The notes: a model not told the origin generated them from the sequence alone. Counted from the first letter of the stretch, positions 7,382 to 17,184 are shown. The stretch: 64,000 nt of DNA from JANMDU01 sp031376455 (GCA_031376455.1 JANMDU010000122.1:6937-70936), one strand, 5' to 3'. Translations and numbers: made by a program.

Positions 7382-9688
7382 TTAAAAAGAAGTACCAATT
7401 TGAAACTGTAGCTTTTGGATTTTATCTCCAGCTCGCTTGCGAATCGGATTGGCGATGGCAAGACGCAAAGGCCCGACTGGAGAGACCCAGCTAAGACCCA
7501 GACCAGTCGACGCGCGCATATCCTTTAAGTTGTATTTTTCATTTTCTGCAAACACATTACCTGCATCCAGAAAAGCAAATACTCTCAACGTTCTGTCGTT
7601 GCCCGCTCCAGGCAATGGAGCTTGAACCTCTAACGATCCGAGCAACTTTTTTGGCCCGCCTAAATATGCACCGGTGATGTCGCGTGAGCCCAATGTCCCT
7701 TGATCAAAACCGCGAACGGAGCCTAGACCACCCGCAGAGAATGTCTTAAATACTGGGAAAGGTGTGCCACCCATTCCTTTGCCCCAGCCAAATTCGCTAT
7801 TGAGAGCTATTGTGAATTTCTTACTGAGGGCAATATAGGTTTGATATTGATAACTAGCACGCAAGTATTTCGCATCGCCTGCAATGCCCCAATCGCCGTT
7901 AAGCCTTTGCAGCTGGCCAGAGTTGGGCGCAAGTGCATTGTCGCGTGTGTCACTCGACCATCCCAGCGTGAGGGGGAAAAGAGTGCTGTTCAAGCCGGCC
8001 TTGTTCGCAAAGGCTAGGTAAGCTGCTGGCAAATTTGTACCGGCAACAATCCTTGTCTGTTCAACACCGCCACCGAAGAAAATCGTGGTTTGCTCCGAAA
8101 ATGGCACGCCGAATCGAAGGCTCGCGCCACGCGAATTGAGCTGGTAGTCGCTCGAATTTTCTTGAACTGGTTTTTGATTTCTGAAATACACTTCTGCCGT
8201 GCGAGATACGCCGTCTTTGGTGAAGTAAGGGTCAACGGCAGTCAAAGACAAAGTCCGATTCAATTTGGATGAGTTGAACTCTATACCCAAGTAATTTCCA
8301 GAACCAAATACATTTTCTTGCTGAACCTTCAGCTGTAATGAAAGCTTCTCTGAACTTGAAAAACCCGCGCCCAAAGCTAAATTTCCGCTTGGTTTTTCTT
8401 CCACTTTCACATTAACGTCAACTTGATCGTTCGATCCTGGCACATCGGATGTGTCAACATCCACGGATTTGAAGTAACCCAGACGATCAACGCGATCACG
8501 CGAGAGTTTGATTTTTTCGCCGTCATACCAACTTGATTCGTACTGGCGAAACTCGCGTCGAATCACTTCATCTCGGGTGCGATTATTGCCGCCAATATTG
8601 ATCTTTCGCACGTAAGCGCGACGAGAAGGATCAGCCACCATATTGATCACGACGGTGTTGTTCACGCGATCAATATCGGGACGCGCCTGCACTTGGGCAA
8701 ATGCGTAACCGAAATTTCCGAAGTAGTCCGTGAACGCCTTGGTGGTCTCGGCGACGCTCTCGGAGTTGTAGGCCTCGCCGGGTGCAATTTTGACGAAGGT
8801 TTTAAACTCTTCTTCTTTGCCCAAGAAGTTGCCTTCCAGCTTCACGCCAGTGACGGTGAAACGCACACCTTCGGTGATGTTGACTGTGATGCCGATGCTT
8901 TGTTTGTCTGGAGAAATCGCCACTTGTGTGGAATCGATTTTGAATTCCAAGTAACCTCTCGTCAAATAGTAGGAACGCAACGTTTCTAAATCAGCATTGA
9001 GTTTGGTTCGTGAATAGCGATCACTTTTGGTGTACCAAGACAGCCAGCCGCCTGTGTCCTGATCAAACAAGCCTTTGAGCGTGCTTTCGCTGAACGCTTG
9101 CGCGCCAACGATGTTGAGCGTTTTGATCTTGGCTATATCGCCTTCGATCACGTTGAAATTCAAGTTCACGCGGTTGCGATCAATTGGCGTGACCGTTGTG
9201 ATCACTTCCGCGCCATAGAGGCTGCGGCTCAAGTATTGGCGCTTGAGTTCTTGCTCAGCGCGATCGGCGAGCGCTTTATCAAAGGCGCGGCCCTCGGCCA
9301 AGCCCACTTCGCGCAAAGCTTTGGTGAGCACTTCTTTGTCGAATTCTTTTGTCCCGGTAAAGCTCACATCGGCAACCGTAGGGCGTTCTTCGACAATCAC
9401 GACTACCACATTGCCCTGCACATCGATACGAACATCTTTGAACAAACCCAGACCGAACAAAGAACGAATTGCCGCGGAGGCTTTGTCGTCGTTGTAGGTG
9501 TCGCCCACTTGGAAGGGCAGACTCACGAAAATTGTGCCGGGCTCGACGCGAGATAGGCCTTCCACGCGAATATCGCGTACCGTGAAAGGATCAATCGCCC
9601 AAGCATTGCCTTGCATGGTAGCTGCAAAAAGTGTAGCGCACAGCACGCGCGTAGCAAGGGCGGTCAAGGTTTTTCGATGCAAAATCAT
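7382..9688 (-). CDS. bamA: Outer membrane protein assembly factor BamA
   Basis: BamA is the core Omp85 insertase that folds beta-barrel proteins into the outer membrane. A signal peptide ending about AWAIDPF is followed by five POTRA domains (starting FTVRDIRVEGLSRVEPGTIF) and a 16-strand barrel. The lid-loop VRGF motif is present in GGLGSVRGFDQGTLG. The last residue is the phenylalanine expected of an outer membrane beta-signal (QFQIGTSF). Length 768 is normal. It sits between rseP and skp, as in most proteobacteria. Confidence 0.97.
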   Translation of the reverse strand: MILHRKTLTALATRVLCATLFAATMQGNAWAIDPFTVRDIRVEGLSRVEPGTIFVSLPFQVGDTYNDDKASAAIRSLFGLGLFKDVRIDVQGNVVVVIVEERPTVADVSFTGTKEFDKEVLTKALREVGLAEGRAFDKALADRAEQELKRQYLSRSLYGAEVITTVTPIDRNRVNLNFNVIEGDIAKIKTLNIVGAQAFSESTLKGLFDQDTGGWLSWYTKSDRYSRTKLNADLETLRSYYLTRGYLEFKIDSTQVAISPDKQSIGITVNITEGVRFTVTGVKLEGNFLGKEEEFKTFVKIAPGEAYNSESVAETTKAFTDYFGNFGYAFAQVQARPDIDRVNNTVVINMVADPSRRAYVRKINIGGNNRTRDEVIRREFRQYESSWYDGEKIKLSRDRVDRLGYFKSVDVDTSDVPGSNDQVDVNVKVEEKPSGNLALGAGFSSSEKLSLQLKVQQENVFGSGNYLGIEFNSSKLNRTLSLTAVDPYFTKDGVSRTAEVYFRNQKPVQENSSDYQLNSRGASLRFGVPFSEQTTIFFGGGVEQTRIVAGTNLPAAYLAFANKAGLNSTLFPLTLGWSSDTRDNALAPNSGQLQRLNGDWGIAGDAKYLRASYQYQTYIALSKKFTIALNSEFGWGKGMGGTPFPVFKTFSAGGLGSVRGFDQGTLGSRDITGAYLGGPKKLLGSLEVQAPLPGAGNDRTLRVFAFLDAGNVFAENEKYNLKDMRASTGLGLSWVSPVGPLRLAIANPIRKRAGDKIQKLQFQIGTSF

Positions 9689-9745
9689 AATATCTAGTGG
9701 GATTTTGCGCCGCCGCCTGTAGCGCCGCCGCAGCCACGTTTTTCT

Positions 9746-11116
9746 CTATCCAAACAGTCTGTTCACGTCGTTGAACAAGGCCACAGCCATCATGACCATC
9801 AACACCGCAACTCCGCCGCGTTGAAAGCGTTCTAGCCAAACTTGCGTCACAGCTTTCCCTGTCACGCCCTCCCATAGATAATACATGAGGTGACCCCCAT
9901 CCAAAACCGGGAGCGGTAGTAAATTCAGCACCCCAAGGCTCACACTGATCAGCGCCAGAAAAATTAAATACTGCACCAACCCCAAGCTCGCTGATTTGCC
10001 CGCTACATCAGCAATCGTGAGCGGCCCACTTAGATTTTTTAGCGAGGCTTGCCCAATCAGCATCTTGCCCATCATGCGCAGCGTGAGCATGGAGATATCC
10101 CATGTTTTTCGCGCGCCAAGGCCAAGGCCCTCAAAGAATCCGTAGCGCACATGCGTCATGGCAGGCAAACCGCCCACAAACGCCTCAATCCGCCCGCTCG
10201 TGATCTCGCCCTCTTTTTTCGCAATCACAGTGACGGGCAGCTCCAAGATTTCGCTGCTACGGTCAATGCGCCATAATTTTTTAACTGGCGCATCGCCTTG
10301 CACAGAAGCGCGAATCGCATCGCGCAATTGCGCGCCATCGCGCATCGCCACGCCATCGATGGAAAGCACGCGATCACCTTGCTTCAAACCGGCCTTATCA
10401 CCCGCCCCACCCACGACCAGCTCACCCATCACAGGCTGTGTCAACGGCGCGGCCAAGCCAATCTTGCGATACATCTGCGCGTCTGCTTCGCGGATATCTA
10501 GCTGCGTGATCGGCAGCATAATTTGTCGCGTGGAATCCCGCCCCGCTTCGCGCACCATCAAATTCAAGTCGTAGCGATCCAGCGCCGCTCGCGTGAGATG
10601 CCAGCGCAAATCTTCCATCGAGCGAATCGGCTCGGCATCATCGCCCGGGGCGTTCAAACTTAGAATTTCATCGCCCGCTTTCAGCCCTGCTGTAGCTGCC
10701 AAAGAAGCAACCGGCGGCTGCGCAATGATGGCCTTGGCTTGGCTTGAACCCATCCAATTGACCACTGCGTATAGCAGCACGGCCAGCAGCAAATTAGCCA
10801 GCGGCCCCGCCGCCACGATAGCCGCCCGCTTACGCAGCGGCTGCGCATCAAAAGAAACCGCCTTCAAATGCTCAGGCGCTGCCTCGCCCTGCCCCACCAT
10901 CTTCACATAGCCGCCCAATGGAAAAGCCGCAATCACAAACTCAGTATCCTGCCCGGGATGCTGCTTTTTTGGCTTCCATTTGAAAAGTGGCATGCCAAAG
11001 CCGACGGAGAAGCGAGTGACCTGCACACCACAGGCCACAGCCACGCGGTAATGTCCATATTCGTGAATCGCAATCAGCAGCCCTAAGGCAAGAACAAACG
11101 AAACAATGGTCAACAT
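9746..11116 (-). CDS. rseP: Site-2 protease RseP
   Basis: An inner-membrane zinc metalloprotease that cleaves anti-sigma factor RseA within the membrane in the envelope stress response, and also removes remnant signal peptides. The zinc-binding HExxH is residues 18-22 (IAIHEYGHYR). Two PDZ domains are visible (AGLKAGDEILSLN, AGLKQGDRVLSIDGV). The third zinc ligand lies in NLLPLPVLDGGHL near the C terminus. Length 456 matches the family. The start overlaps the dxr stop by 7 bases. Confidence 0.96.
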   Translation of the reverse strand: MLTIVSFVLALGLLIAIHEYGHYRVAVACGVQVTRFSVGFGMPLFKWKPKKQHPGQDTEFVIAAFPLGGYVKMVGQGEAAPEHLKAVSFDAQPLRKRAAIVAAGPLANLLLAVLLYAVVNWMGSSQAKAIIAQPPVASLAATAGLKAGDEILSLNAPGDDAEPIRSMEDLRWHLTRAALDRYDLNLMVREAGRDSTRQIMLPITQLDIREADAQMYRKIGLAAPLTQPVMGELVVGGAGDKAGLKQGDRVLSIDGVAMRDGAQLRDAIRASVQGDAPVKKLWRIDRSSEILELPVTVIAKKEGEITSGRIEAFVGGLPAMTHVRYGFFEGLGLGARKTWDISMLTLRMMGKMLIGQASLKNLSGPLTIADVAGKSASLGLVQYLIFLALISVSLGVLNLLPLPVLDGGHLMYYLWEGVTGKAVTQVWLERFQRGGVAVLMVMMAVALFNDVNRLFG

Positions 11117-12291
11117 ATCAGCCCTTTCACCACTTGTGTGGCCGCTTGGCGGCTGATCGCATCGAGCCCCAGCAAATCCGCCAAATCTTGCGGCTTGGAG
11201 GGCGTGATGCGGCTCAGAGTTTCGATGTTGACCTGATGAATTTGATCAAAACGTATTTTTTCATCCAAGAATGCCGCCACAGCGATTTCATTAGCGGCAT
11301 TGAGAACTGCGCAGCTGCCCTCTGGTGCATTCATGACTTCCCAAGCCAAAAAAAGCCCCGGAAAGCGCACACGATCAGGTACTTCAAATGTCATCGCGCC
11401 TAGCTTTGAAAAATCGAGCGCCTTCGCCCCGCTTTCCATGCGCTCTGGCCAGCTCAGCCCATAGGCAATCGGCACACGCATATCCGGCGTTCCTAGCTGT
11501 GCAACTGTTGAGGCATCAAAGTATTGCACCATCGAATGAATGATCGATTGCGGATGGATCACCACTTCAATTTTGTCAGCAGGCATGCCAAACAAATAAT
11601 GCGCCTCGATCACTTCCAACGCTTTATTCATCATCGTGGCCGAATCGACCGAGATTTTGCGCCCCATCACCCAATTCGGATGCGCCACAGCCTGCGCCGG
11701 CGTGACTTCGCGCAGCGTGGCCACATCACGTGTGCGAAACGGACCGCCAGAAGCAGTGAGGATGATTTTTTCGACGCGTCGCGCCCACGTACTCGCATCC
11801 TCAGGCAAGCTTTGAAAGACTGCAGAATGCTCGCTATCGATGGGAAGCAGCACACCGCCACCCGCTTTCACCGCGTTCATAAAAAAGTCGCCACCAACCA
11901 CCAGCGCTTCTTTGTTGGCGAGTAACAAACGCTTGCCTGCGCGAGCCGCTGCTAGCGAAGGCGCAAGACCTGCCGCTCCCACGATAGCCGCCATCACTAT
12001 ATCCGTTTGCGCGTCAGACGCTATGCTTTCAATAGCACTCTGCGCATATTCTATGTCGGCAATCAGCCCTTTTTGCTTCAAAATGACAGCTAAGTGATCC
12101 GCAGAGGCTCGATCGGCCATCACCACGCGCTGCGGTTTGAATTGCTCAACCTGAAAAGCCATCTCAGCCACATTGGTATTTGCAGACAGCGCGAATACTT
12201 CAAAGCGCTCAGGATGCCGCGCGATCACATCCAACGTGCTTTTGCCAATTGAGCCCGTAGAGCCAAGAATTGTGACGCGTTGTTTTTTCAT
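11110..12291 (-). CDS. dxr: 1-deoxy-D-xylulose 5-phosphate reductoisomerase
   Basis: Dxr makes 2-C-methylerythritol 4-phosphate, the committed step of the MEP isoprenoid pathway that feeds the UppS reaction encoded nearby. The NADPH-binding ILGSTGSIG lies at the N terminus; LLANKEALVVGG, LPIDSEHSAVFQ and TASGGPFR are further conserved blocks. The ATG at 12291 is preferred to a TTG at 12303, because it gives the usual MKKQRVTILGSTG start. An in-frame copy of element A (12020-12075) encodes LIADIEYAQSAIESIAS, in the NADPH-domain loop just before TDIVMAAIVGAAG. Confidence 0.97.
   Translation of the reverse strand: MKKQRVTILGSTGSIGKSTLDVIARHPERFEVFALSANTNVAEMAFQVEQFKPQRVVMADRASADHLAVILKQKGLIADIEYAQSAIESIASDAQTDIVMAAIVGAAGLAPSLAAARAGKRLLLANKEALVVGGDFFMNAVKAGGGVLLPIDSEHSAVFQSLPEDASTWARRVEKIILTASGGPFRTRDVATLREVTPAQAVAHPNWVMGRKISVDSATMMNKALEVIEAHYLFGMPADKIEVVIHPQSIIHSMVQYFDASTVAQLGTPDMRVPIAYGLSWPERMESGAKALDFSKLGAMTFEVPDRVRFPGLFLAWEVMNAPEGSCAVLNAANEIAVAAFLDEKIRFDQIHQVNIETLSRITPSKPQDLADLLGLDAISRQAATQVVKGLIC
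12020..12075 (+). repeat. Element A copy inside dxr
   Basis: GCTATGCTTTCAATAGCACT, then CTGCGCATATTCTATGTCGG. Read antisense by dxr as IADIEYAQSAIESIA. Confidence 0.85.
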
Positions 12292-12299
12292 GGAGAAGT

Positions 12300-13136
12300 T
12301 CAAGCGAGAGAATAAAGCATCATGCCTAATGGCAATGTTGGCAACAATGCATCAACGCGATCCAGCACACCGCCATGCCCAGGCAGCAGACCGCTCGAGT
12401 CTTTCATGCCCGCACTGCGCTTAACAAGTGACTCCACCAAATCTCCCACCACGCTCATCGCCACCATCAGCAAAGCGCCCAAGATGAGGAGCAGCCAGCC
12501 TTGGCCATCGAGCAATTTTTGATACAACGATGCTGAATCTGCAAGAGCCGGCCGCCAGATTGCCCAGGCTACAGCGAGCATGAGGACGGCTACGATGCCG
12601 CCATACACGCCTTCCCAGCTTTTTCCTGGGCTGATCAAAACAGCCAGTTTCTTTTTACCAAAACGCCGCCCTGCAAAATACGCACCGATATCGGCCACCC
12701 AAACTGTCACCAGCAAGGAAAGTAAAAAATTGATGCCAATCAACCGCGCCTGTACTAAGGCTAACCAAGCCAGCGCCAGCAATACCAAGCCGAGCACGAC
12801 GCGCACCCACTTGTGGTACTGCGCCCAAGCATCCACACCTTTCGCTATCAAGAACGCACCCAAGACCACCCAAAGCGAGCCCACCCATATCCAAAGCAGA
12901 GGCAGCTTGGCTTGTGGCAGGCCCAGCTTCCAAAATGCCAAGCACAGCACCAATCCATCCATGCCGATAAATAGCGCTGATGCGCCGCGATAGCCATTGA
13001 GCCGCCCCCATTCCCAGCTAGCCAGCGTGATCAACACCAAGCTCACCAGCATGAACCAAACGGGTTGCTTGGCGAACAGTGCCGGCAGCAAAATAGCGAG
13101 CAGCGCCAGAGCTGTGAAAATGCGTTGCTTGAGCAT
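12300..13136 (-). CDS. cdsA: Phosphatidate cytidylyltransferase
   Basis: CdsA makes CDP-diacylglycerol, the precursor of all membrane phospholipids. It is a polytopic membrane protein of 278 residues with about 7-8 hydrophobic helices, starting MLKQRIFTALALLAILLPAL. The family signature lies in the C-terminal third, from GDLVESLVKRSAGMKDSSGL through LPGHGGVLDRVDALLPTLPL, and includes the Asp pair DRVD. It sits between uppS and dxr as expected. Confidence 0.96.
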   Translation of the reverse strand: MLKQRIFTALALLAILLPALFAKQPVWFMLVSLVLITLASWEWGRLNGYRGASALFIGMDGLVLCLAFWKLGLPQAKLPLLWIWVGSLWVVLGAFLIAKGVDAWAQYHKWVRVVLGLVLLALAWLALVQARLIGINFLLSLLVTVWVADIGAYFAGRRFGKKKLAVLISPGKSWEGVYGGIVAVLMLAVAWAIWRPALADSASLYQKLLDGQGWLLLILGALLMVAMSVVGDLVESLVKRSAGMKDSSGLLPGHGGVLDRVDALLPTLPLGMMLYSLA

Positions 13137-13154
13137 GTGTCGGGCGATTGTGTT

Positions 13155-13865
13155 TCAGTTGACAACTATCGGAAGCGCGAGTTGCTCAGACGTTTTACCG
13201 TAGCGACGCTCGCGCTGCGCGAACGCTAACAAGGCTTCGTCAAGCGCCGCCTCATCAAAATCTGGCCACAGCTTATCGCTAAAGTACAGCTCACTGTAGG
13301 CGCACTGCCAGAGCAAAAAATTGCTAATGCGAAATTCGCCGCCCGTGCGGATCAGCAGATCGGGATCGCCAACGTGCGCCGTCGTCATTTCTTGGCTCAG
13401 CGCCTCTTCCGTGATCGCTGCGCCGCGTTCAGTCAATTTTTGAGCCGCTTGTGTGATATCCCAACGCCCGCCATAGTTGAAGCAAACGTTCAAGGTAATG
13501 CCTTTGTTGTTGTGCGTCAGTTGCTCAGATTCACGAAAACTCGCCTGTACGCGATCTGACATACGAGCACGGTCACCGATAAAACATATGCGCCCACCCT
13601 CGCTGGCGAAGATTTTTACTTCCCGATTGATAGCAGCCAGCACGAGAGTCATGAGGCCGGAGACTTCCTCGCTTGGCCGATTCCAATTTTCCGAGGAAAA
13701 AGCGAAGACTGTGAGCGTTTTAACGCCGCGCGCTGAGCATAACTCGACGCATCTAAACAGCGCAGCCACGCCGCGCTTGTGCCCTGCCAAACGAGGAAGA
13801 AACCTCTGATTGGCCCAACGCCCATTCCCGTCCATCACGATGGCGATATGCTGTGGCGTGGTCAT
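13155..13865 (-). CDS. uppS: (2E,6E)-farnesyl-PP specific cis-prenyltransferase (undecaprenyl diphosphate synthase)
   Basis: UppS elongates farnesyl-PP to the C55 carrier lipid for peptidoglycan and O-antigen. Catalytic Asp12 is in IAIVMDGNGRWA; FAFSSENWNRP and RTGGEFRISNFLLWQCAYSE are the other cis-prenyltransferase blocks. The 236-residue length is typical. The gene is 19 bases upstream of cdsA and about 93 bases downstream of frr. Confidence 0.96.
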   Translation of the reverse strand: MTTPQHIAIVMDGNGRWANQRFLPRLAGHKRGVAALFRCVELCSARGVKTLTVFAFSSENWNRPSEEVSGLMTLVLAAINREVKIFASEGGRICFIGDRARMSDRVQASFRESEQLTHNNKGITLNVCFNYGGRWDITQAAQKLTERGAAITEEALSQEMTTAHVGDPDLLIRTGGEFRISNFLLWQCAYSELYFSDKLWPDFDEAALDEALLAFAQRERRYGKTSEQLALPIVVN

Positions 13866-13958
13866 TTATCCCTCAAAATTAAAACTTTACACTTCATTCT
13901 ATGGCAAAAGAACACGCGACTTTACGCAACGATCAGGTTTGGTATACGAATAACGCTC

Positions 13959-14519
13959 TCAAATCGCCAAAATCTCTTTTTCCTTGTCACTGACCAACCG
14001 ATCCACTTCAGAAATGAATTTATCGGTGGTTTTTTGTGTCTCAGCATCAGAGCGCTTTTGTTCATCTTCTGAAGCGAGTTTGTCTTTGACCAGCTTCTTG
14101 ACACCTTCGATGGCATCACGGCGCAAATTGCGAACAGCAATTTTTGAATTCTCACCATCGTTGCGCACCAATTTGGTCATCTCTTTGCGGCGCTCTTCGC
14201 TCATAGAGGGCATGGGAACGCGGATCAAATCGCCCATGGAAACGGGGTTCACTCCCAAATCACTGTCGCGAATCGCTTTTTCCACCTTCGCGCCCAAACC
14301 CTTTTCCCAAGGCTGCACACTGATCGTCCGGTTATCCAAAAGTGTGATGTTGGCCACTTGGTTCAGGGGTGTGGGATTGCCATAGTAGTCCACCATGATC
14401 AAATCAAGAATGGCTGGGTTAGCTCGCCCAGTGCGAATTTTTCCCAAATTATTTTTCAGTGCCTCAATAGACTGCACCATTTTAGTTTCGGTATTTTTTT
14501 TGATGTCTGCAATACTCAT
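13959..14519 (-). CDS. frr: Ribosome recycling factor
   Basis: RRF splits post-termination ribosomes together with EF-G. The protein has the family hallmarks NLGKIRTGRANPAILDLI and VQPWEKGLGAKVEKAIRDSD, and the C-terminal helix ending DRLVSDKEKEILAI. The ATG at 14519 was chosen because GGAG lies about six bases upstream of it; an in-frame start 15 bases earlier lacks such a site. With this start the product is 186 residues, the usual size. Confidence 0.97.
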   Translation of the reverse strand: MSIADIKKNTETKMVQSIEALKNNLGKIRTGRANPAILDLIMVDYYGNPTPLNQVANITLLDNRTISVQPWEKGLGAKVEKAIRDSDLGVNPVSMGDLIRVPMPSMSEERRKEMTKLVRNDGENSKIAVRNLRRDAIEGVKKLVKDKLASEDEQKRSDAETQKTTDKFISEVDRLVSDKEKEILAI

Positions 14520-14556
14520 TTTTCGCTCCTTCAAACATACACTTTCAATGTGAAAG

Positions 14557-15273
14557 TCAAACGTGAACTAAGGTGCCTTCGTCTTCGCCTAAAACAACGC
14601 GCTTCAGACCGCCTACTTTAAAGATAGAAAACACCTTGATCGGCAACTTTTGGTCACGACACAACGCAAACGCTGCCGCATCCATCACCCCGAGATTTTG
14701 CTGCATCGCTTGATCGAAGGTGAGCTTAGCGTAGCGTGTGGCTGTCTTATCTTTCAACGGATCAGCGCTATACACGCCATCAACCTTGGTGGCCTTCAGA
14801 ACAATCTCAGCACCAATTTCAGCGCCACGTAGAGCAGCAGCCGTGTCGGTTGTGAAGAATGGATTGCCCGTACCCGCAGCAAACACCACTACTTTGCCTT
14901 CTTCCAAATACTGCAAAGCTTTGGGGCGCACATAAGGCTCGACCACTTGATCGATATTGATCGCGCTCATCACACGCGCCGTCATGCCTGCATGATTCAT
15001 CGTGTCGGCCAGAGCCAATGCATTCATCACCGTGGCCAGCATGCCCATGTAATCGGCTGTGGCTCTGTCCATACCTACTGAGCCGCCCGCCACACCGCGA
15101 AAGATGTTACCGCCGCCGATCACGACAGCAACTTGTACGCCCATCTCGGTGATTTCTTTGATCTCACCGACCATGCGGACAATCGTTGCGCGATTGATGC
15201 CAAATGCATCGTCGCCCATCAACGCCTCACCCGATAGCTTGAGCAAAATACGCTTGTAAACAGGTGCCGACAT
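14557..15273 (-). CDS. pyrH: UMP kinase
   Basis: PyrH phosphorylates UMP to UDP in pyrimidine nucleotide synthesis. Amino acid kinase fold motifs: YKRILLKLSGEALMG at the N terminus, VVIGGGNIFRG and GTGNPFFTTDTAAALRGAEI. The ATG at 15273 is preceded by AAGGAG with eight bases spacing, so the longer frame from 15303 was rejected. The product is 238 residues. It lies between tsf and frr in the standard order. Confidence 0.97.
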   Translation of the reverse strand: MSAPVYKRILLKLSGEALMGDDAFGINRATIVRMVGEIKEITEMGVQVAVVIGGGNIFRGVAGGSVGMDRATADYMGMLATVMNALALADTMNHAGMTARVMSAINIDQVVEPYVRPKALQYLEEGKVVVFAAGTGNPFFTTDTAAALRGAEIGAEIVLKATKVDGVYSADPLKDKTATRYAKLTFDQAMQQNLGVMDAAAFALCRDQKLPIKVFSIFKVGGLKRVVLGEDEGTLVHV

Positions 15274-15329
15274 GAAAAGAGCTCCTTGGAATTTTTTGAT
15301 CATTTGATTATCAGCGATGTGCTTATAAA

Positions 15330-15353
15330 AAAAGCGGCATGGAAGCCGCTTTT
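15330..15353 (-). terminator. Intrinsic terminator after tsf
   Basis: A perfect 9-bp stem (AAAAGCGGC / GCCGCTTTT) with a 6-base loop is followed, on the minus strand, by a run of T. It sits between the tsf stop and the pyrH start, so it probably attenuates read-through from the rpsB-tsf unit into pyrH-frr. Confidence 0.8.
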
Positions 15354-15372
15354 TCTAGGAATTGGCGAATGC

Positions 15373-16296
15373 TTACGCGCCTTTTGCGGCAGCGACTTGC
15401 GCCGCCACCTCGGCTGCAAAATCATCGACCTTCTTCTCAATGCCCTCGCCCACGACATACAGTGTGAAGCTCTTGAGCGTGGTGTTTGCAGCTTTCAAAT
15501 AAGCTGCCACAGTCTGCTTACCGTCAGCCGCCTTCACAAACACTTGATCGAGCAGGCTAACCTCTTTGAGATATTTCTGCACGGCGCCTTCAATGCGCTT
15601 AGCTACGATTTCTGCCGTTTGCACTGGCTTACCGGCTGCTTCTAATTCTTTACGGGCTTCATCGGCTTTACCAATGGCCACAGCGCGCTCTTTTTCGATC
15701 AGCTCAGCTGGCACATCAGCACTAGACAGCGACACGGGCTTCATGGCAGCAATATGCATCGCCACGTCGCGTGCCGCAGTCTCATCGCCTTCAAATTCTA
15801 CGGCGACACCAATGCGCGTGCCGTGCAGGTAAGTGGTGACTTTAGAATCAGATGCAAAGCGTTTGAAGCGGCGGAAGCTCATGTTTTCGCCAATTTTGCC
15901 GATCAGGCCTTTACGCACATCTTCAAGCGTTGGGCCGAAACCGTCCATGCTGAAAGCGGTGGCGCTAAGCGCTACCACGTCTGCTGGATTAGAAGTAGCA
16001 ACTGCTTTCGCTGCTTGATTGCACAAGCCCAGAAAACTGTCGTTTTTCGTGACGAAATCTGTCTCGCAATTGATCTCGATCATGCCAGCTGTCGTGCCAT
16101 CAACATACGCGGTCACGACACCTTCGGCCGTGATGCGGCTGGCGGCTTTGCCGGCTTTGTTACCGAGTTTGACGCGCAGAATTTCTTCGGCTTTGGCCAT
16201 GTCGCCATTGGCTTCCGTGAGCGCTTTTTTGCACTCCATCATCGGAGCATCTGTCTTGCCGCGCAGCTCGGCGACCATACTTGCTGTGATTGTCAT
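15373..16296 (-). CDS. tsf: Translation elongation factor Ts
   Basis: EF-Ts recycles EF-Tu by promoting GDP release. The N-terminal UBA-like domain reads MVAELRGKTDAPMMECKKAL, with the TDA-MM signature. INCETDFVTKNDSF is the conserved core motif. The ATG at 16296 has AAAGGA about eight bases upstream, so the 14-residue longer frame is not used. The product is 307 residues. It lies about 90 bases downstream of rpsB across a terminator-like hairpin. Confidence 0.97.
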   Translation of the reverse strand: MTITASMVAELRGKTDAPMMECKKALTEANGDMAKAEEILRVKLGNKAGKAASRITAEGVVTAYVDGTTAGMIEINCETDFVTKNDSFLGLCNQAAKAVATSNPADVVALSATAFSMDGFGPTLEDVRKGLIGKIGENMSFRRFKRFASDSKVTTYLHGTRIGVAVEFEGDETAARDVAMHIAAMKPVSLSSADVPAELIEKERAVAIGKADEARKELEAAGKPVQTAEIVAKRIEGAVQKYLKEVSLLDQVFVKAADGKQTVAAYLKAANTTLKSFTLYVVGEGIEKKVDDFAAEVAAQVAAAKGA

Positions 16297-16340
16297 ATCT
16301 GTTCCTTTATCGAGAAATTTGAGGTTTGATTGCCCCAAGA

Positions 16341-16366
16341 AAAAAGGGGCAACATAGTGCCCCTTT
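16341..16366 (-). terminator. Terminator/attenuator between rpsB and tsf
   Basis: A 9-bp stem (AAAGGGGCA / TGCCCCTTT, loop ACATAG) is followed on the minus strand by TTTTTTC. It is 21 bases after the rpsB stop. A partial terminator at this junction would set the S2 to EF-Ts ratio; a comparable arrangement is known in other proteobacteria. Confidence 0.75.
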
Positions 16367-16386
16367 GTGCGGGCGAGAAGCAGCTT

Positions 16387-17139
16387 TTAAGCAGCTTGAC
16401 CTTCGGAGACTTCAACGAATTCGTCGTTTCCGCCCTGAACAGCCTTAACAACTTCTTGCACGGCGTTTGCACGGCCTTCAAGGATTGCATCAGCCACGCC
16501 ACGTGCATAAAGCAAGACAGCTTTGGCAGAATCATCGTTGCCAGGAATCACGTAATCAATGCCTTCTGGCGAGTGATTGGAGTCAACCACGCCAATAATT
16601 GGGATACCCAATTTGCGCGCTTCTTGCACAGCAATTTTGTGATATCCCACATCGATCAAAAAGATTGCATCGGGCAAGCTAGGCATGTCGGCGATGCCGC
16701 CAATGTCTTTCTCTAACTTTGCCATCTCTCGAGAGAAAGTCAGTTGCTCTTTTTTGCTCAGAGCATCGAGGCCGGTTTCTTGCTGAGCCTTCATGTCTTT
16801 CAGACGCTTCAAGCTGCCTTTGACCGTTTTGAAGTTGGTCAACATGCCGCCCAGCCAGCGCTGATTGACAAAGGACACGCCTGCACGGCCTGCCTCAGCA
16901 GCCACAATGTCTCGCGCGGTGCGCTTCGTACCCACGATCATGATGTTTCCGCGATTGGCAGAGAGTTGGCGAACGAATTTCATCGCTTCCTCGTACATCG
17001 GGAGCGATTTCTCGAGGTTGATGATGTGAATTTTGTTGCGGTGGCCGAAGATGTACGGTGCCATCTTGGGATTCCAGAAACGAGTCTGGTGACCGAAATG
17101 GACGCCTGCGTCCAGCATTTCGCGCATGGAGATTGCCAT
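16387..17139 (-). CDS. rpsB: 30S ribosomal protein S2
   Basis: Ribosomal protein uS2 of the small subunit. Conserved blocks: MREMLDAGVHFGHQTRFWNP, PYIFGHRNKIHIINLEKS, RWLGGMLTNFKTV and PDAIFLIDVGYHKIAVQEA. The ATG at 17139, preceded by TTAGGA, gives the canonical MAISMREML start and 250 residues; the longer frame from 17178 is rejected. It is transcribed from an extended -10 promoter near 17305 with a leader of about 160 bases containing a small hairpin. Confidence 0.98.
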   Translation of the reverse strand: MAISMREMLDAGVHFGHQTRFWNPKMAPYIFGHRNKIHIINLEKSLPMYEEAMKFVRQLSANRGNIMIVGTKRTARDIVAAEAGRAGVSFVNQRWLGGMLTNFKTVKGSLKRLKDMKAQQETGLDALSKKEQLTFSREMAKLEKDIGGIADMPSLPDAIFLIDVGYHKIAVQEARKLGIPIIGVVDSNHSPEGIDYVIPGNDDSAKAVLLYARGVADAILEGRANAVQEVVKAVQGGNDEFVEVSEGQAA

Positions 17140-17184
17140 GATTTGATTCCTAAGGTTGGGTCTAAAATCAGCTCGCATCGCGCC

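Noticed and set aside
7400..9720. Several long plus-strand open frames opposite bamA, lpxD and rpsB
   Set aside because: They are antisense to conserved genes, have no recognisable domains and no ribosome binding sites; they follow from the codon bias of the true genes.
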